NCBI GenBank assembly: GCA_033980235.1
Contig: CM067077.1
Location: 4,919,367 to 4,983,366 of the forward strand
Length of the DNA: 64,000 bases
Reading direction: 5' to 3'
DNA from: Diadema setosum
Lineage: Eukaryota > Echinodermata > Echinoidea > Diadematoida > Diadematidae
Shown piece by piece: positions 49,373 to 61,410 of this stretch. How positions within the stretch are numbered: position 1 is the first letter of the stretch; each line of letters opens with the position of its first letter. Under the pieces are notes generated by a model that saw nothing but the letters and a program-made list of their open reading frames with translations, did no database searches and had not been told where the DNA came from. Position numbers and translations under genes: made by a program.

Positions 49373-49590
49373 TTAACTTGGTCAGAGATTCAGTCATGCA
49401 GTCATGAAGACAGACTGGGGGGGGTGGAAAGAAGGGACAAAAATCTGCAGTATCTGGTCCATTTTCACAAATGGCTGAAAATTATCTCATCACTCAATGC
49501 CTGAAATCCCACAGAAGCATTTCACCACATTTCCTCTTACACACATAGGAAATGTAGGCTAATATATGCTCAGTGACCCTTTTACCTGCA

Positions 49591-49673
49591 TTAACCTGTT
49601 GAGGACGAGTCCCGAGTATGCTCGGGCAGGGGTCTATTGTTGTAGCAAAATCAGTCTGTCCTCAATGGGTTAA
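49591..49673 (+). mobile_element. family B element, intact TTAA ends
   Basis: ttaacctgttgaggacgagt ... gttgtagcaaaatcag ... cctcaatgggttaa. TTAA at both ends and CC(C/T) next to each make it the clearest copy for inferring a piggyBac-like origin. Confidence 0.75.
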
Positions 49674-49855
49674 TATCAGCATGCAACTCACAAATACTTC
49701 CAAGAACACATAAAAAAGTAAGGTAATGAATGTTAAGTGTGTTTTAAAGAAAAATTTTTGTGGACTTATTTTTTTCTTTTGTGTGGTTGAGGGGATTTAA
49801 AGGCACTTCATTCTCTGGAAGAAGGATTTTTGAAGTTTTGAGGCTGCAGAAAACC

Positions 49856-50223
49856 TTAAAGGCATAATTTACCATTTGCACATGAAACAAAAACCCAGCA
49901 TTAGTGCTTTAAAATAGTTCTAAAATGTGAGTTAGGGATAGAAACAACCACTGTAAAAATTTGAATCCTTATAATCCATGTTACGTATTATTAAATACTC
50001 AAAATGTGAACAATAGGTATAATAAAAATGTTTCCAGACTAAACCGTGTACAGTTATGGTTTATTGAGAAAAATACTGAGATGTCCTTTTATTTTAGGCT
50101 TTATTGCGAAAATTTTATTTGGTAGGATGTTTTTGTGATACAACAGACCTACACATATTCATCAAATGTGATATCTTGAAAATTTTTCAAATCACTGCTC
50201 CCAAAGGTAAACAGGACCTTTAA
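49856..50223 (+). mobile_element. family F element
   Basis: ttaaaggcataatttaccat ... ggtaaacaggacctttaa, inverted ends; single copy of the 53-bp left segment, unlike the 59.9-kb copy. Confidence 0.8.
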
Positions 50224-50389
50224 GTATCTTTCCAGGGAGGAGCAGGGTAAAAGACTGATGGGGAAAATATGAACGAGGAGAGTCAACCAAACATTTCGGT
50301 ATCAGGTAAAGCTTCAGAAAATGTTTGATGTGATGTGCATACACCGTTCTTTCTCTTCAGGAGACAAATAAAAAAAAAAAAACCTTCCA

Positions 50390-50800
50390 AATTGACTCAA
50401 AAGTCCGCAATCTAGTCCAATACACAGACGCTAATGTGACAAAGGAGAAATATGGCCCTCGGTCGCACGAGGCAACCGGTACGAACTCAACTACATCTCG
50501 GGAGAGCGGTACTGCCGGCAAAACGGAGTTCTCCATTTCTCTGATCCCCACGTGGCTTGGGCACGGAGAGCCCGATCTTCTCTTATGGGGAGATGAAGCG
50601 GAGGACACACACGAGACGGCATCCAGCATACACCACCGAACGACATATCCCTCCCAATTACATCATCGATCAGTTACGGCGAAGCTCGCCATGAAAGAGG
50701 GAGGAGAGATGAGACAGAGAAAAGCACAAGACTTTAAAAAGGAAGCAAATTTCACTTGGATCAGGGATAAGACTCAAATAAACTGACTGTGTGACTGCGA
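50390..50800. other. complex block, possibly regulatory
   Basis: Low-repeat, CG-containing sequence. A 116-codon plus-strand frame (50436-50786) and a 90-codon minus frame cover it. Neither has splice sites, codon bias or a recognisable domain that I can see, so neither is called as a gene. Confidence 0.2.
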
Positions 50801-53689
50801 GTGACTTTTGCGTAATGCTCACACAAACTAACCAAAGAGGCAGAGCAAAAAATGCCAATTGAGTACAGAAATGAAATGCAAATCAAATTCAGAATGACTT
50901 CTCTCTTTCTCAAACAGCTATCCAACCCTGCAATTTGACAAATCTCTTTGAAGTTGCACAGAGAGAGGGGTGGGGGATAAAACAGACGAGCCTTACTCAA
51001 AATAAAATCTAGTGCTCGAAAGAAACAATTCTCCAACCCATGGAAAAAAAAAAGAATGACGAAAAGAGAAAAGTGATTTGAGATTCCACTGTATTTGTTT
51101 AGATACAAGACATCAATCACGGCAGAGAATGTGAAATTGTACAGCTGAATCCATGTGGCATTTACTAGGCAAATGAGTACTTTTGGAATCCATGCAAGAT
51201 AACACTGTCAGATTCATCTTGGTTAGCTGCTCTGAAGAGACAGGGGGGAAAAAAAATACGAGACAGCATCATTATGCCGCGGTGCACAAAAATCTCCCCG
51301 ATAACTCCAATGCATACATCTCGGACAGATGTTTTAAAGATCCTATTTGAAAGTATAATGCCGGCTCCAATTTGCTACTCACATTTAGTCTATTAGAGGA
51401 GGCAAACAGTCTAAAGACAGGGGTACCAACCTTGTAACAGCATTGCAGTATTCTGAGGACTGAAACAACATCTTCTGCTAGAAAAAAAAAAAAAAAAAAA
51501 AACATTTTTACATCCCTCCAATAGACATTTATAGTAATATAATTTGGGGAGAAGGGGTATTTTCCATGAAATCTGCAGCATTCTTGGTCGTTGGCAAAAA
51601 AAAAGGATAAAATACTGCAAAAAAGTAACATTTGGCATCTCTGTGAAGAGGTCCATCGTTCTTTGTCTTCTTTTTTTTTTTTCATGTAAGGAAAAGAAAT
51701 GAGCAATTCTTTGAGCAATTCGAGATCTAATTCATAAGAATCTTTCCAGACAAATCAAATTACTGGTCAATTGAATAAAACTAGCTGACAGGTATGCAAA
51801 AATATTCAAAACTACAACTTTTTATTTTGACTCATTAAATGACTGAATAATAAAATGTCCCCAGAGAAAATGAAAATGGGCCAATTAACATTAATCTTGC
51901 CCAACTGAAACCCTGGTCAGATTATCGAAATAAAAAAAAGAAGAAACAATCCAAAATAAAAGGTGGGCCTACCAACACAAACAATGAGTATGTAAAGACA
52001 TCTACAAAGATGCCCAGGATTTTTTCATTCCAGTGTCTGATAATTTGGGTGATGAGTGGGAAAAGTCTGAATGCTTGAAGGTGGAAGCCCCGCAAATTTC
52101 CTCTTCACAAATTTTCTCCCCACCCCCCCCCCCCCCTCTCCTCTCTCCCTATCACCCCCAATTCTTCTCCCACCCACCTACCCCTCCCCCTCCTCCAAAA
52201 AAAAAGAAAGGCAAGAGAGAAAAAGCAAAGCTTTCTGGGCTCTGATTCCAAACTGCATCACGGCAGAGAGAGAGCCCCATCATCCCAAGAATTGCGGCCA
52301 ATTTGCAGGACATGATCACAATTTACGTACTACAGCGTCGACTCTCGAACAGAGACAAATTCGAGCCCGTAAAAACTAACATATTACGGTCTGGCAAATG
52401 TAATACCAGCCTCCTTTTAGCTCGTCTTGTGCGTAATAAAAGCAGAGAGAGGAGGGGGAGACAGGACTAAAAAGATTGTGGTAACAAAAAAAAATGTGAT
52501 CTGCCCGATACCCATTTTTGAGATAGGACCTTCCAATCTCCAACGAAATTGGATCGTCAATCACAATGAAACAGAGAACATGGCAGGGGACCCTTTCTGT
52601 GTAATCATAAAAACCATAATGGAATTGCATTCCCTTGTCTTTTAAATCGCAACTGATATCTTGGTGGAATCGTAGTAGAAGGGTGTATCTTCACAAATAA
52701 GAGGGGGAAGGGTACTATTTCTCTTTACTAGCATTTATGAACCTTTCAAAGAAAATGTGACAGAAGAGGAGAGGGACAGGAAGCAAAGACACTTAGAATT
52801 TCTGAGAAAGACAAAATATATATATATAGATGAGGTGCTTGTACACTTTACTGCTGTATTCATGTTATGCTGATGTTTCATGCCACATAAAGCCATAATT
52901 TGATTGTCTTTATAGCCTTGGATATTCTCCATTCTGTATCATGAAGACATGTTGTGAAGTTATCCTGATGCCATTTCTGTGAAAGAGCAATAACTACAAC
53001 CCGTCTGATGAATTCTTCCAAGGAGGCACTGCCATTCTGCAAGAATTACCATGGACTTGACTTTGTGTTCATATATTCATCTCTTTCAATAAACAATGTG
53101 TCTGGTGAATTCAGATGGATCTTTTTTTTTTTATAAAGTCACAATCATTCACAACAAGAACAAAGCATATACTATGAGTTCTCTATCATTTCACTTCATG
53201 CCAGTGTATCATCCCAAATTTCACTGGCAATTTGCTGTTAGTAGAAAATTCAATAAAAACTGCAGTTCTTGGTATAGTGTTTATAATAAACTCAAACGAA
53301 ACTCAGCTCAACTAATATATTTGTGGTGACTTTCTTCATTTCTCTCATCAAAGACAAAAACTGCAGCCTTACCTCAGAATGTATTAAAACAACTGTAATC
53401 TCAATAATCCTCTGCAAAATGAAATAACAACACCCTCCCCCTCAAATGGGGACAGAATAAAATATCAAAGGAAGATATCTATGTTTTCATATTCTTTTCT
53501 TACTTTTCTCCCTAGATGTATGTCCATCATTTTGCATAGTGGGTCCATGTAGAATTCAAGTTTTGCTCTTACTTCTAACAGTATGTACTACATGACATCA
53601 GGTTGCTCTCTCAATTTCTCCACAAAAACTCCAGCCACACAATAAGAGAAAAAAAAAATGAAGTTTTTATTAAAACAGCAACTGCAGCA

Positions 53690-53905
53690 TGAGCAATTTC
53701 TGAACCACGTTCACACCCCAGTAGGGTTCGTGATGTGCTAGGGCAGCGTTAGTCTCGCTCGTTGAAATGCATCCACGCAACATGCGAGCAACCCCCCGGG
53801 GGCTCTGGGTGAATATGACTGAATGAATGAATCTGCAAAGTGGGCCCGCAATGCCAAAATGCAGCTCAGAAAGTGCACGTATCAACGACCCTACACACAG
53901 ATGAA
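53690..53905. other. complex CG-containing block
   Basis: It includes ctcgctcgttgaaatgcatc, accccccgggggctc (a palindrome around ccccgggg) and gaatgaatgaatctgc. No frame with splice context. It could be an enhancer or part of an untranslated exon. Confidence 0.2.
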
Positions 53906-55064
53906 CAGTGGCACTGTGACTTCGATCAATACGAATGATGAATTGATTACTCTGATGTGGAGATGTAAAGCAAAAAAATTATAATTGGCAAGCAGCATTG
54001 ACAAAATGTGAATACTTCAATGTCTGCGTTGCTTCCGCTCTGTTTTTTTTTTCCCCCTCCAGCAACACGGCGGGAAGGGGAGAAAACCGTGGGGGACGGT
54101 TTACAGCATTTGTGTAAATTAATCAAATTCATTTGGGTCTATCGTCAGACGAAGTCGTGTACAAAACTCATCTGGCACATGTTAATGTGGTAGTCTACCA
54201 ATCACAGACTCGAGTCTGTAACGAGAGTATTCAACAAGGCAAATGAGTGACACTCACGGCTGGCGCTAGCATATCTACTATATGCGTGTATAATACGATA
54301 TATGTATACGTTATACTGTATGCGCATATCTCGTTTAAAGGCCTTTATTCTACTTTGTCTCTTCCTAAAAGCATAAAAACTTTCGAGTTACATGTATATT
54401 GCATGTATTTTTCCCAAACAGTCTGATTTCACAATACCACTACAGCAAGATGATTCCAATGATTAACAAACAAAAAAAAAGGACAAGCATTTTAATACCG
54501 GCATGGCTACAAAGCAGGAACACAAGGTGAATGATATCAGCTTGGCTGTGGCATCGTCTACATGTAGGTCTAGGACCACTGTACACAGTTTAAAATCTAT
54601 TGTGGAACACAAAATTGGTGGTCAATGGCCTCCTTAGACAGGTGGCCACTGTACAAAGGGTCTTTAACATGGCTTTTCTCTCATGGGGGATTTTTTAGGT
54701 GGTCATATAGAGCAGGTGGCAACTATTGACAGGAGGCCGCTACTGAAAGGCAAGTTTGACTGTATAGCTTTTATAATGCCCTGACAAAAGATAAAAATAT
54801 AGTTTGTCCCCAGAAAAAGCTTACAGTAACGGCTGTACCTTCCACTATGAATATACAGTAAATCGTGCAAAAAGAATATAAATGTGAATACATCAGCACA
54901 ATTCCTTATTGTGCAATTATATTCAGTATATCAATAGCATGCCTTCAACATTTATGGGTATATTTGAATATGAATTTGAATGTAGAAATATATGTGTGAT
55001 TATGACCACTACACAAATTGTCGGGTATTCAATTCATTTCAGTGATACTCCATGTATACCATAT

Positions 55065-55311
55065 GAAGAGTTTGTTTGCAAAAACCGATAAGTCCATATT
55101 TGTCAAATGGAGATATTTGCGATTAAAGGTCAAGAAAAATAAAGAGAATAATAAGAAAATTTTTGCTTCTTTTGACCATAACTTCAAATATAAACCTTTA
55201 TATGTAGTGACCAATATGTCATTTAAAAGGTATTATTTTGTACTTTATGACAGAGACCGTACTTCAAAATCTTCAAAAATGGACTTATCGGTTTTTGCAA
55301 ACAAACTCTTC
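55065..55311 (+). mobile_element. family A element
   Basis: gaagagtttgtttgcaaaaa ... tttttgcaaacaaactcttc; terminal repeats near-perfect over more than 30 bp, flanked by ATAT on both sides. Confidence 0.88.
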
Positions 55312-55685
55312 ATATTATCTTCAAATTCTCTTCAAAGTTTTTGTTTTTTATGAATATATTTCAATGGACATCTTTGTCTATGATATTAGTATATATGTCT
55401 GACCAAGCCTTCCCCCCCCCCACAAAAAAAGGAGGAAAAATCACAAGATAGCAGTGCAATTACTACACGACATCTAGAAATAAGACAGTGTATCTAATTC
55501 AAAAAGGCAGATCTGCTACACAAGGAATAATACCAAATATGGTGAAACTATTCCTATGATCTGACCGAGACATTTTTTTTTTTTGTTCACTGGTCATATA
55601 TTTTGCCTCCATTCTGAAAATCATCACACTCCAGCAAACTGCCTTGAGCTACATACATTTTTATGAAATTGCTCCTATTACTCAC

Positions 55686-55741
55686 CAAAAATTTGACAAG
55701 GGTGATCTGGGTTGAGTGACAGAAATACCCTAAGAAAAATC
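55686..55741 (-). CDS. weak candidate further 5' exon
   Basis: Seen: a strong acceptor (ctttttttttatcag) on the minus strand, 56 nt, then donor TTTTTG/gtgagt. The frame reading IFLRVFLSLNPDHPCQIF ends in phase 1, as the exon at 42835-42904 requires. A second frame is also open. This could be chance: acceptor-like tracts are common here and the exon is short. An alternative phase-compatible donor lies at about 58295 (minus strand, ACAG/gtagtg). Reported as a lead, not as an established exon. Confidence 0.2.
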
Positions 55742-56171
55742 CTGATAAAAAAAAAGTACCACAGTGGTCGTGTCATCTTGCATAACATTGGCCATCCCCT
55801 GTGGAATATGCTTGCACTTTGGCAGAAGTTCTCAGCCCCAGAGGATGCATTTGCCAGCACCCAGCGCACCAAAAAAAAAAAGGAAAGAAATAGCAAGATT
55901 AGGTGCCTCATAAAGATCTTATCAAATGTCAACGTGTTTGTGCTGATGAAGCGGACCGCTGACGAATCTTTTCGACCGTGTGAGTTCCGTTCCGTCATGT
56001 GATAGCTGCTTGTTCGGAAAAAAAGAGACGAGAAGAGACATGTGCCCCCATTCCCAACAACACCGTCAGTATATCTGCTCGTCCCACTTCGCATGACTTC
56101 ACTTGCACACAAGCCGAGCATTCAAAGGCAACATGCTGATATAACTCAAAACATGAACAGCTGAAGAACAA

Positions 56172-56271
56172 TTAACCCATTGAGGATGAGTCCCAAGTAT
56201 ACTCCGGCAAGTGTCTATCGGAAATGCATGTTGTAGCAAAATCAGTTCGTCCTCAACCCTCAACAGGTTAA
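56172..56271 (+). mobile_element. family B element
   Basis: ttaacccattgaggatgagt ... agtatactccggcaagtgtc ... cctcaacaggttaa, with a small internal duplication (cctcaaccctcaa) near the right end. Confidence 0.75.
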
Positions 56272-57079
56272 GCAAAGTAACCACGAAGTACAGGTATGAA
56301 ATAGGAACAGATATAGGGTTATGTGTAGTTGGCTTAGTCAGTATTAGTGTGACTTGTCACTGTCTTTATAATCTGCTTCTTCTATCACATGGCATCATTC
56401 TTCTTCCTTACAACAGCGAATCATAATTTTACCATCTCTTACTCCTTGCTGTAGACATATAACTGCAGATTTTGTTTAATTAATATATTGGTGAATTCTG
56501 ATCAGGTCAAAATGTCAGTACTGTAAACTTTCCTTGGTTTACTTGCCATATATTGCACGCTCTCAATATCTTGCCACAGCTCTGAGCTATGATGGCTAGA
56601 ACTTTTTTTTTCTTCACATAATCCAACCAATTTATCATGTATTAGATTCATAATTGCCAATGTACTGCCAGTATCAATGAAATAATGGTTATTATTTTCA
56701 TAATCTATTTTGTACAGTATTCTTATATGTACTGTACAATCATTTTGCCTCCCTGTGCATTTGTACTGAAATTATAATTGTAGATCAGATGCAACAAAGA
56801 CAGCCATTGGTCTGCAAAATTTGATAATAAATAAAGCCATTAAAAAAAAATTGTTCATATTTCAAATAGCAAGGGTCACAAATATAAAACCGTCACAAGC
56901 TATGTGAGACGTACAGCATTGCATCACTTTTATGGTGCAAGACAGGGAAGATTATAATGTGTACGAGAGTTTCCCCATTTTGGTCGATCTCTTTTTTGTT
57001 TTTAACATCCTCTTTCTTTTGCAAAACGAAGGCCATTGTGAAATGAGAGAAAATGTGAATATGACCAGATTTGAGAGAA

Positions 57080-57240
57080 TAAGGATAGGTTGAAATTGCG
57101 GCCATTTTGGAGTGGTTTCGGCATGTCTGCCACGCTCGAGTTGCGGTCCTCCATGATGTTCTGCATGGTCAGCAAAGTATGACAGATGAGAAACCGATTC
57201 TCATGAATATTCATCATTGGAATGGAGTGGGGACTGCCAC
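57080..57240. other. complex block with YY1-like motif; coding status unclear
   Basis: The minus strand reads ccaaaatggccgc (57098-57110), a YY1-type core-promoter motif, and an open frame with MNIHENRFLICHTLLTMQ then NIMEDRNSSVADMPKPLQNG. No donor ends that frame and no stop-free exon chain could be built. It could be a promoter/5' exon region on either strand. Confidence 0.22.
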
Positions 57241-59180
57241 AAAGAAAGATATCTGCCTCCCGAGAATTTGAAATTGGATATACTTCTTTCTTTTCTTATT
57301 TTTTTTTTCTGGAGTAGGACAAAGTGTCACATGACTTCCTCCAAATACACCTTAGTGGCATTCTTCTTTTTTTTTATTGAATTTTTCACATTTTAATGAC
57401 TATGACAAATACATTTTGTTGGCAAGCTGGCCACATGAAGAAGACAATTTTTGAATAAACCTCCATTTCAGTTTAAAACTGTCCAAATGAAAAAAAGCAT
57501 ATGAGAGTAAGCTTGCACAGTTTGCATGCAGCAGGTTTAAACTTGACTACTCAGTTCTCCTGATAAAATTCAAAAGTGGGGGTGGGTTACATATTTCTTT
57601 AGAAAGAAAAAAAGTAGGAATAAATTTTAACAAGCTCTGGTCTACAGCTGGGAGCAGTTTCAGATCTTGTACCACAACAAACCTCTTGAAAATCTTGTTT
57701 CCAACCACAGAAGTACAATAACAACAACACCAACGACAACAACAACAGTAAGAACAACAAAAACAGAAACAAAGAAAAGCCTTCCAAAGTAGCAGTTCTT
57801 ACTCTTGGCAAAAATTTGCAATATACTGTAGCATACATTTTAATCATACGAAACGTATCCTAGCAACTCAATTCATGAAATTAACAACAGTGGGTGTCAT
57901 CCCATACCTGAACAATAAAGTGACGTTGAGCAAGGATATACCAGTTAGTGTACAAAAATCAAGAGAACACTTTAAAATGGCACCCTCCAGTGTTGACGTG
58001 TTACAAAATCAATGATGCATGCTCCTCTTGCCCATAAAATGTAATGGACACGGAGTGAGTTGCCGAAATAATGGAAGTGACTTACCTCTTTCCTCTGTAT
58101 TTTCTTTTTTTTTTCAAGGGGGGGGGGGTGGAGATGGGCAAGTTATGCACTCTATGATCAAAGTGTTTGATTCAACAAGAAAGCTGAAAGGAGCATCAGT
58201 CACTCACAGACGAAGGAGCCATTAGACACCACACCACAAACCCCCAACTCCAAAAAGTAATGCATCGTAAAGAATAAAAAGACAAAGAAAAAAAATCACT
58301 ACCTGTCACCATGAGCATGGCGCGGAAAGAGAATCTTGACACAAAAATCAATGCATGGGACTCAGAGAGGACGTGCCGCTGATACTTGAAAGATGGATAC
58401 AAATTGAAGTCAAATGGGGATGCTACCAAAATCATTATTTTTTTTTTCTCTCTCTCTTTGTTTCTTCGACTGGGGCAGGTGAAGGAGGGGATGAGGTGCC
58501 AATGCTGCTAAGTGTGAACAATCAAGGGAACCCTGAGAGCTCATGAAGGGGGTGGGGTGGAGGAGGGGTAGTCAAAACTTTAGAGAAAAAGATCTGGAAA
58601 TGAGAATTATGGGTAGGAGAGAATGAAAATGCAGCATGCTCTCTATAAAATTAGGGCACTGGCAAATGTCAATGGAAAGAAAGAGTGAGAAAGATAGAAA
58701 GAGAGTTTTCTGGACACTTCTTGAGTATGTGTCTATTGTTATGTCACACTATTCTTCCTTACCACTCTCGGTGTTCCTTTCTCTACTGTCTCCACTAGTG
58801 CAACTTCAACTTCCAGCCCATTACTGTCTCCCACTCTTCACATTTTGCCCTCCTCACAACCCCCATATGTTGCTTCCCTCTTCGTTTCTCCTCTTTCTAA
58901 GCTCTTCTTCCAAACTACGATCCGGTTAAGGACTACATACACATGGTGTCACCGCAAATCTTTCTTCCTAGTGTCTATTGTTGTTGCATTTTTTTATTTT
59001 TTTTTTTTTGAGGTGGGGGGGGGGGTCTCTTCTCAATTTCCTCATGCATAGAAAAAAAAAATGGGTGTGGTCACCTAAATAACCCTGTATGTGCTTTGAG
59101 CACAGAATGTTACATAAAACAACATAGACTTACACACACTGTCCAAAGTTCCTAGCACAGAAAGGGCTAACAATGGGCAT

Positions 59181-59306
59181 AGAGCCTTTGCTTCAGTTGC
59201 TCCACGTCTGTGGAACTTTCTACCAATCCAACTTTGGAATCATTGCAACCTCAGTACCCTCAAATCAGAACTAAAGACCTATCTCTTCCAGCAACTTTCT
59301 GAATAA
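59181..59306 (+). pseudogene. C-terminal tail of a CR1/L2-type LINE reverse transcriptase
   Basis: The frame reads RAFASVAPRLWNFLPIQLW then NHCNLSTLKSELKTYLFQQL and SE, stop TAA at 59304-59306. This matches the conserved C-terminus of CR1/L2/Rex1-type ORF2 proteins (RSFSxAAPRLWNxLPxxLR...LxxFKxxLKTxLF). Only the end is present, a typical 5'-truncated insertion. A tcatcatcatcatcat tail about 60 bp downstream (59367-59382) fits the simple-repeat 3' end of such elements. Confidence 0.72.
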
Positions 59307-59907
59307 TGTGTGGCATATTCTGGAAGCAGGGAACCTTTTAATGTTCTTACAGATAAATTTGATTCATCATCATCATCATTATCAACTATTAAAAGGACAC
59401 AAACCCAGTTTTCTGGTAAAAGTTTCTTGATTGTAAATTGATGTCACACAACTCTTGAAATCATATCTGCCCACTAGGGCTTTACATTGCTACAGAAGAT
59501 ATGAGTGTACAAGCAAAGAAGAAAATGATCTGATGAAAAGTAAAGATAGAATGGTTTTCGGGATAAGAATGTCACTCCAAATCAGGGCTTTCTAAGACAT
59601 GAATACATGACATGATTTTTGGGGGTAATTAGTCATCGCTTTTAATCCCCTACTTGGAAAAGCATCAGTGTTTCAAATGGACAATGAACATGGCCGCATG
59701 TTTTGACAAATTTTACTGATATCTTGAAGATTTCTTCCTTCTCTATTCTTTTCCATCTTTCTGTTTTTTCTCACTATAGTCAGGGCATCCTTTTGAAGAT
59801 GGCACTTCTTAGTCTTGATACAAGGAGGTGAGGAAGAGACCGGGAGTACCCAACGGGAGGAGACAGGGGTAAGGTATCTAGATGGAGGGAGAAAACAAAG
59901 ACCACTA

Positions 59908-60653
59908 TAAAGGCATAATTTACCATTTGCAGATGAAACAAAAACCCAGCATTAGTGCTTTAAAGGCATAATTTACCATTTGCAGATGAAACAAAAACCC
60001 AGCATTAGTGCTTTAAAGGCATAATTTACCATTTGCAGATGAAACAAAAACCCAGCATTAGTGCTTTAAAGGCATAATTTACCATTTGCAGATGAAACAA
60101 AAACCCAGCATTAGTGCTTTAAAGGCATAATTTACCATTTGCAGATGAAACAAAAACCCAGCATTAGTGCTTTAAAGGCATAATTTACCATTTGCAGATG
60201 AAACAAAAACCCAGCATTAGTGCTTTAAAGGCATAATTTACCATTTGCAGATGAAACAAAAACCCAGCATTAGTGCTTTAAAGGCATAATTTACCATTTG
60301 CAGATGAAACAAAAACCCAGCATTAGTGCTTTAAAGTAGTTCTAAAATGTGAGTTTGGGATAGATATAACCAATGTAAAAATCTGAATCCGTGTAATCAA
60401 TGTTAAGTATTGTTAAATACACAAAATGTGAACAATAGTTATGATAAAAATGTTGCCAGACTAAACCGTCTACAGTTACGGTTTAATGAGAAAAATATGG
60501 ATATCTCCTTTATATTTCACGCTTCATTGCAAAAAATGTATATGGTAGGATGTTTTGTGATACAACAGATCTACACATATGCATCAAATGTGCTATCTTG
60601 AACATTTTTTTTTTTCTTAAATCACTGTTCCCAAAGGTAAACAGGACCTATAA
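59908..60653 (+). mobile_element. family F element with eight-fold amplified left terminus
   Basis: The right part (agttctaaaatgtgagttt ... aaacaggacctataa) matches the single-copy F element at 49856. The left 53 bp are repeated in tandem before it. Confidence 0.85.
59909..60332 (+). repeat. tandem array, 8 identical units of 53 bp
   Basis: Units begin at 59909, 59962, 60015, 60068, 60121, 60174, 60227 and 60280. Each reads aaaggcataatttaccattt through gcattagtgcttt. By eye all eight are identical, meaning very recent expansion or an assembly artefact. There are no spacers, so this is not a CRISPR array. Confidence 0.95.
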
Positions 60654-60799
60654 GAACTAACAGCATCAGGGGGAGGGCGGGGTAGAGAGGAGATTATTTC
60701 CTTTAAGGGAAAGAAGAATGAAAAGGAGGACAGTAATTTGAGTTACCTGAGGCAACTCCTTACTGTCTCTCTCTCTCTCAAAAAAAAATAAATAAAAAA

Positions 60800-61130
60800 A
60801 TAAGGCGTCGCCCGGATGCAAATAACGCCAAAAGGTTAGGCAAAGGAAACCCTACCCCCCATTACTGGAACATTCAAGTCCCAAAAGACGCAGCGGTCGA
60901 CAACCATTTCGTGGATCCCCGCTGTCTGAGCAGCGGCGATCTCTGACGAAGGTTCGGCTGCGCCGAGCTATATACAGAAATAAGATGGGAGTTTTCTAAC
61001 TTTGTTTCGGCTGGCTGGTCATTCAAGGGGTTTAATATGAATTCTCATCTATCACTAGATTTAATGGACCAGCTAGACGGCAAAGAAATGAATTCTCTTC
61101 GGCATCGACGCACAAACATGTGGGTGGGAC
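60800..61130. other. complex block with octamer motif, possible regulatory module
   Basis: ggcgtcgcccggatgcaaat contains a perfect octamer ATGCAAAT (60816-60823). It is followed by cagcggtcgacaaccatttc and gttcggctgcgccgagc. Relatively GC-rich, non-repetitive and without splice-bounded frames. Confidence 0.28.
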
Positions 61131-61194
61131 TGTTTAAAATATTCAATAATAAGAATCAAACAGTCTAGCCAATTACAGGCATAAACAACTTCTT

Positions 61195-61410
61195 TTTCTT
61201 CTTCTTTTTCTTATCCTCCTCCTTCTTTTCCAGCTCCTCTTCCTCTTCTTCTTCTTCTTCTTCTTCTTCTCCATTTTCATCTTCCTACACAAGTATAGGC
61301 CATCACGTGGTGTATCAATATGCCAGTCACTTCTATAGAATGACTTTCCTATGTTGACACTGTACATGTACCTTTCACTCCATTTCTCTCTCTCTCTCTC
61401 TCTCTCTATC
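61195..61410. repeat. (CTT)n tract and (CT)n microsatellite
   Basis: cttcttcttcttcttcttc at 61240-61270 and tctctctctctctctctct at 61386-61408. Confidence 0.95.

Noticed and set aside
50436..50786. 116-codon plus-strand frame
   Set aside because: No recognisable domain, no splice sites, overlaps a comparable minus-strand frame.
55678..56121. 147-codon minus-strand frame
   Set aside because: Phe/Leu-rich from A-run complement with no domain. Only the short splice-bounded part (55686-55741) was kept, at low confidence.
59909..60332. CRISPR-like array
   Set aside because: Units are contiguous with no spacers and the genome is eukaryotic; it is an amplified transposon end.
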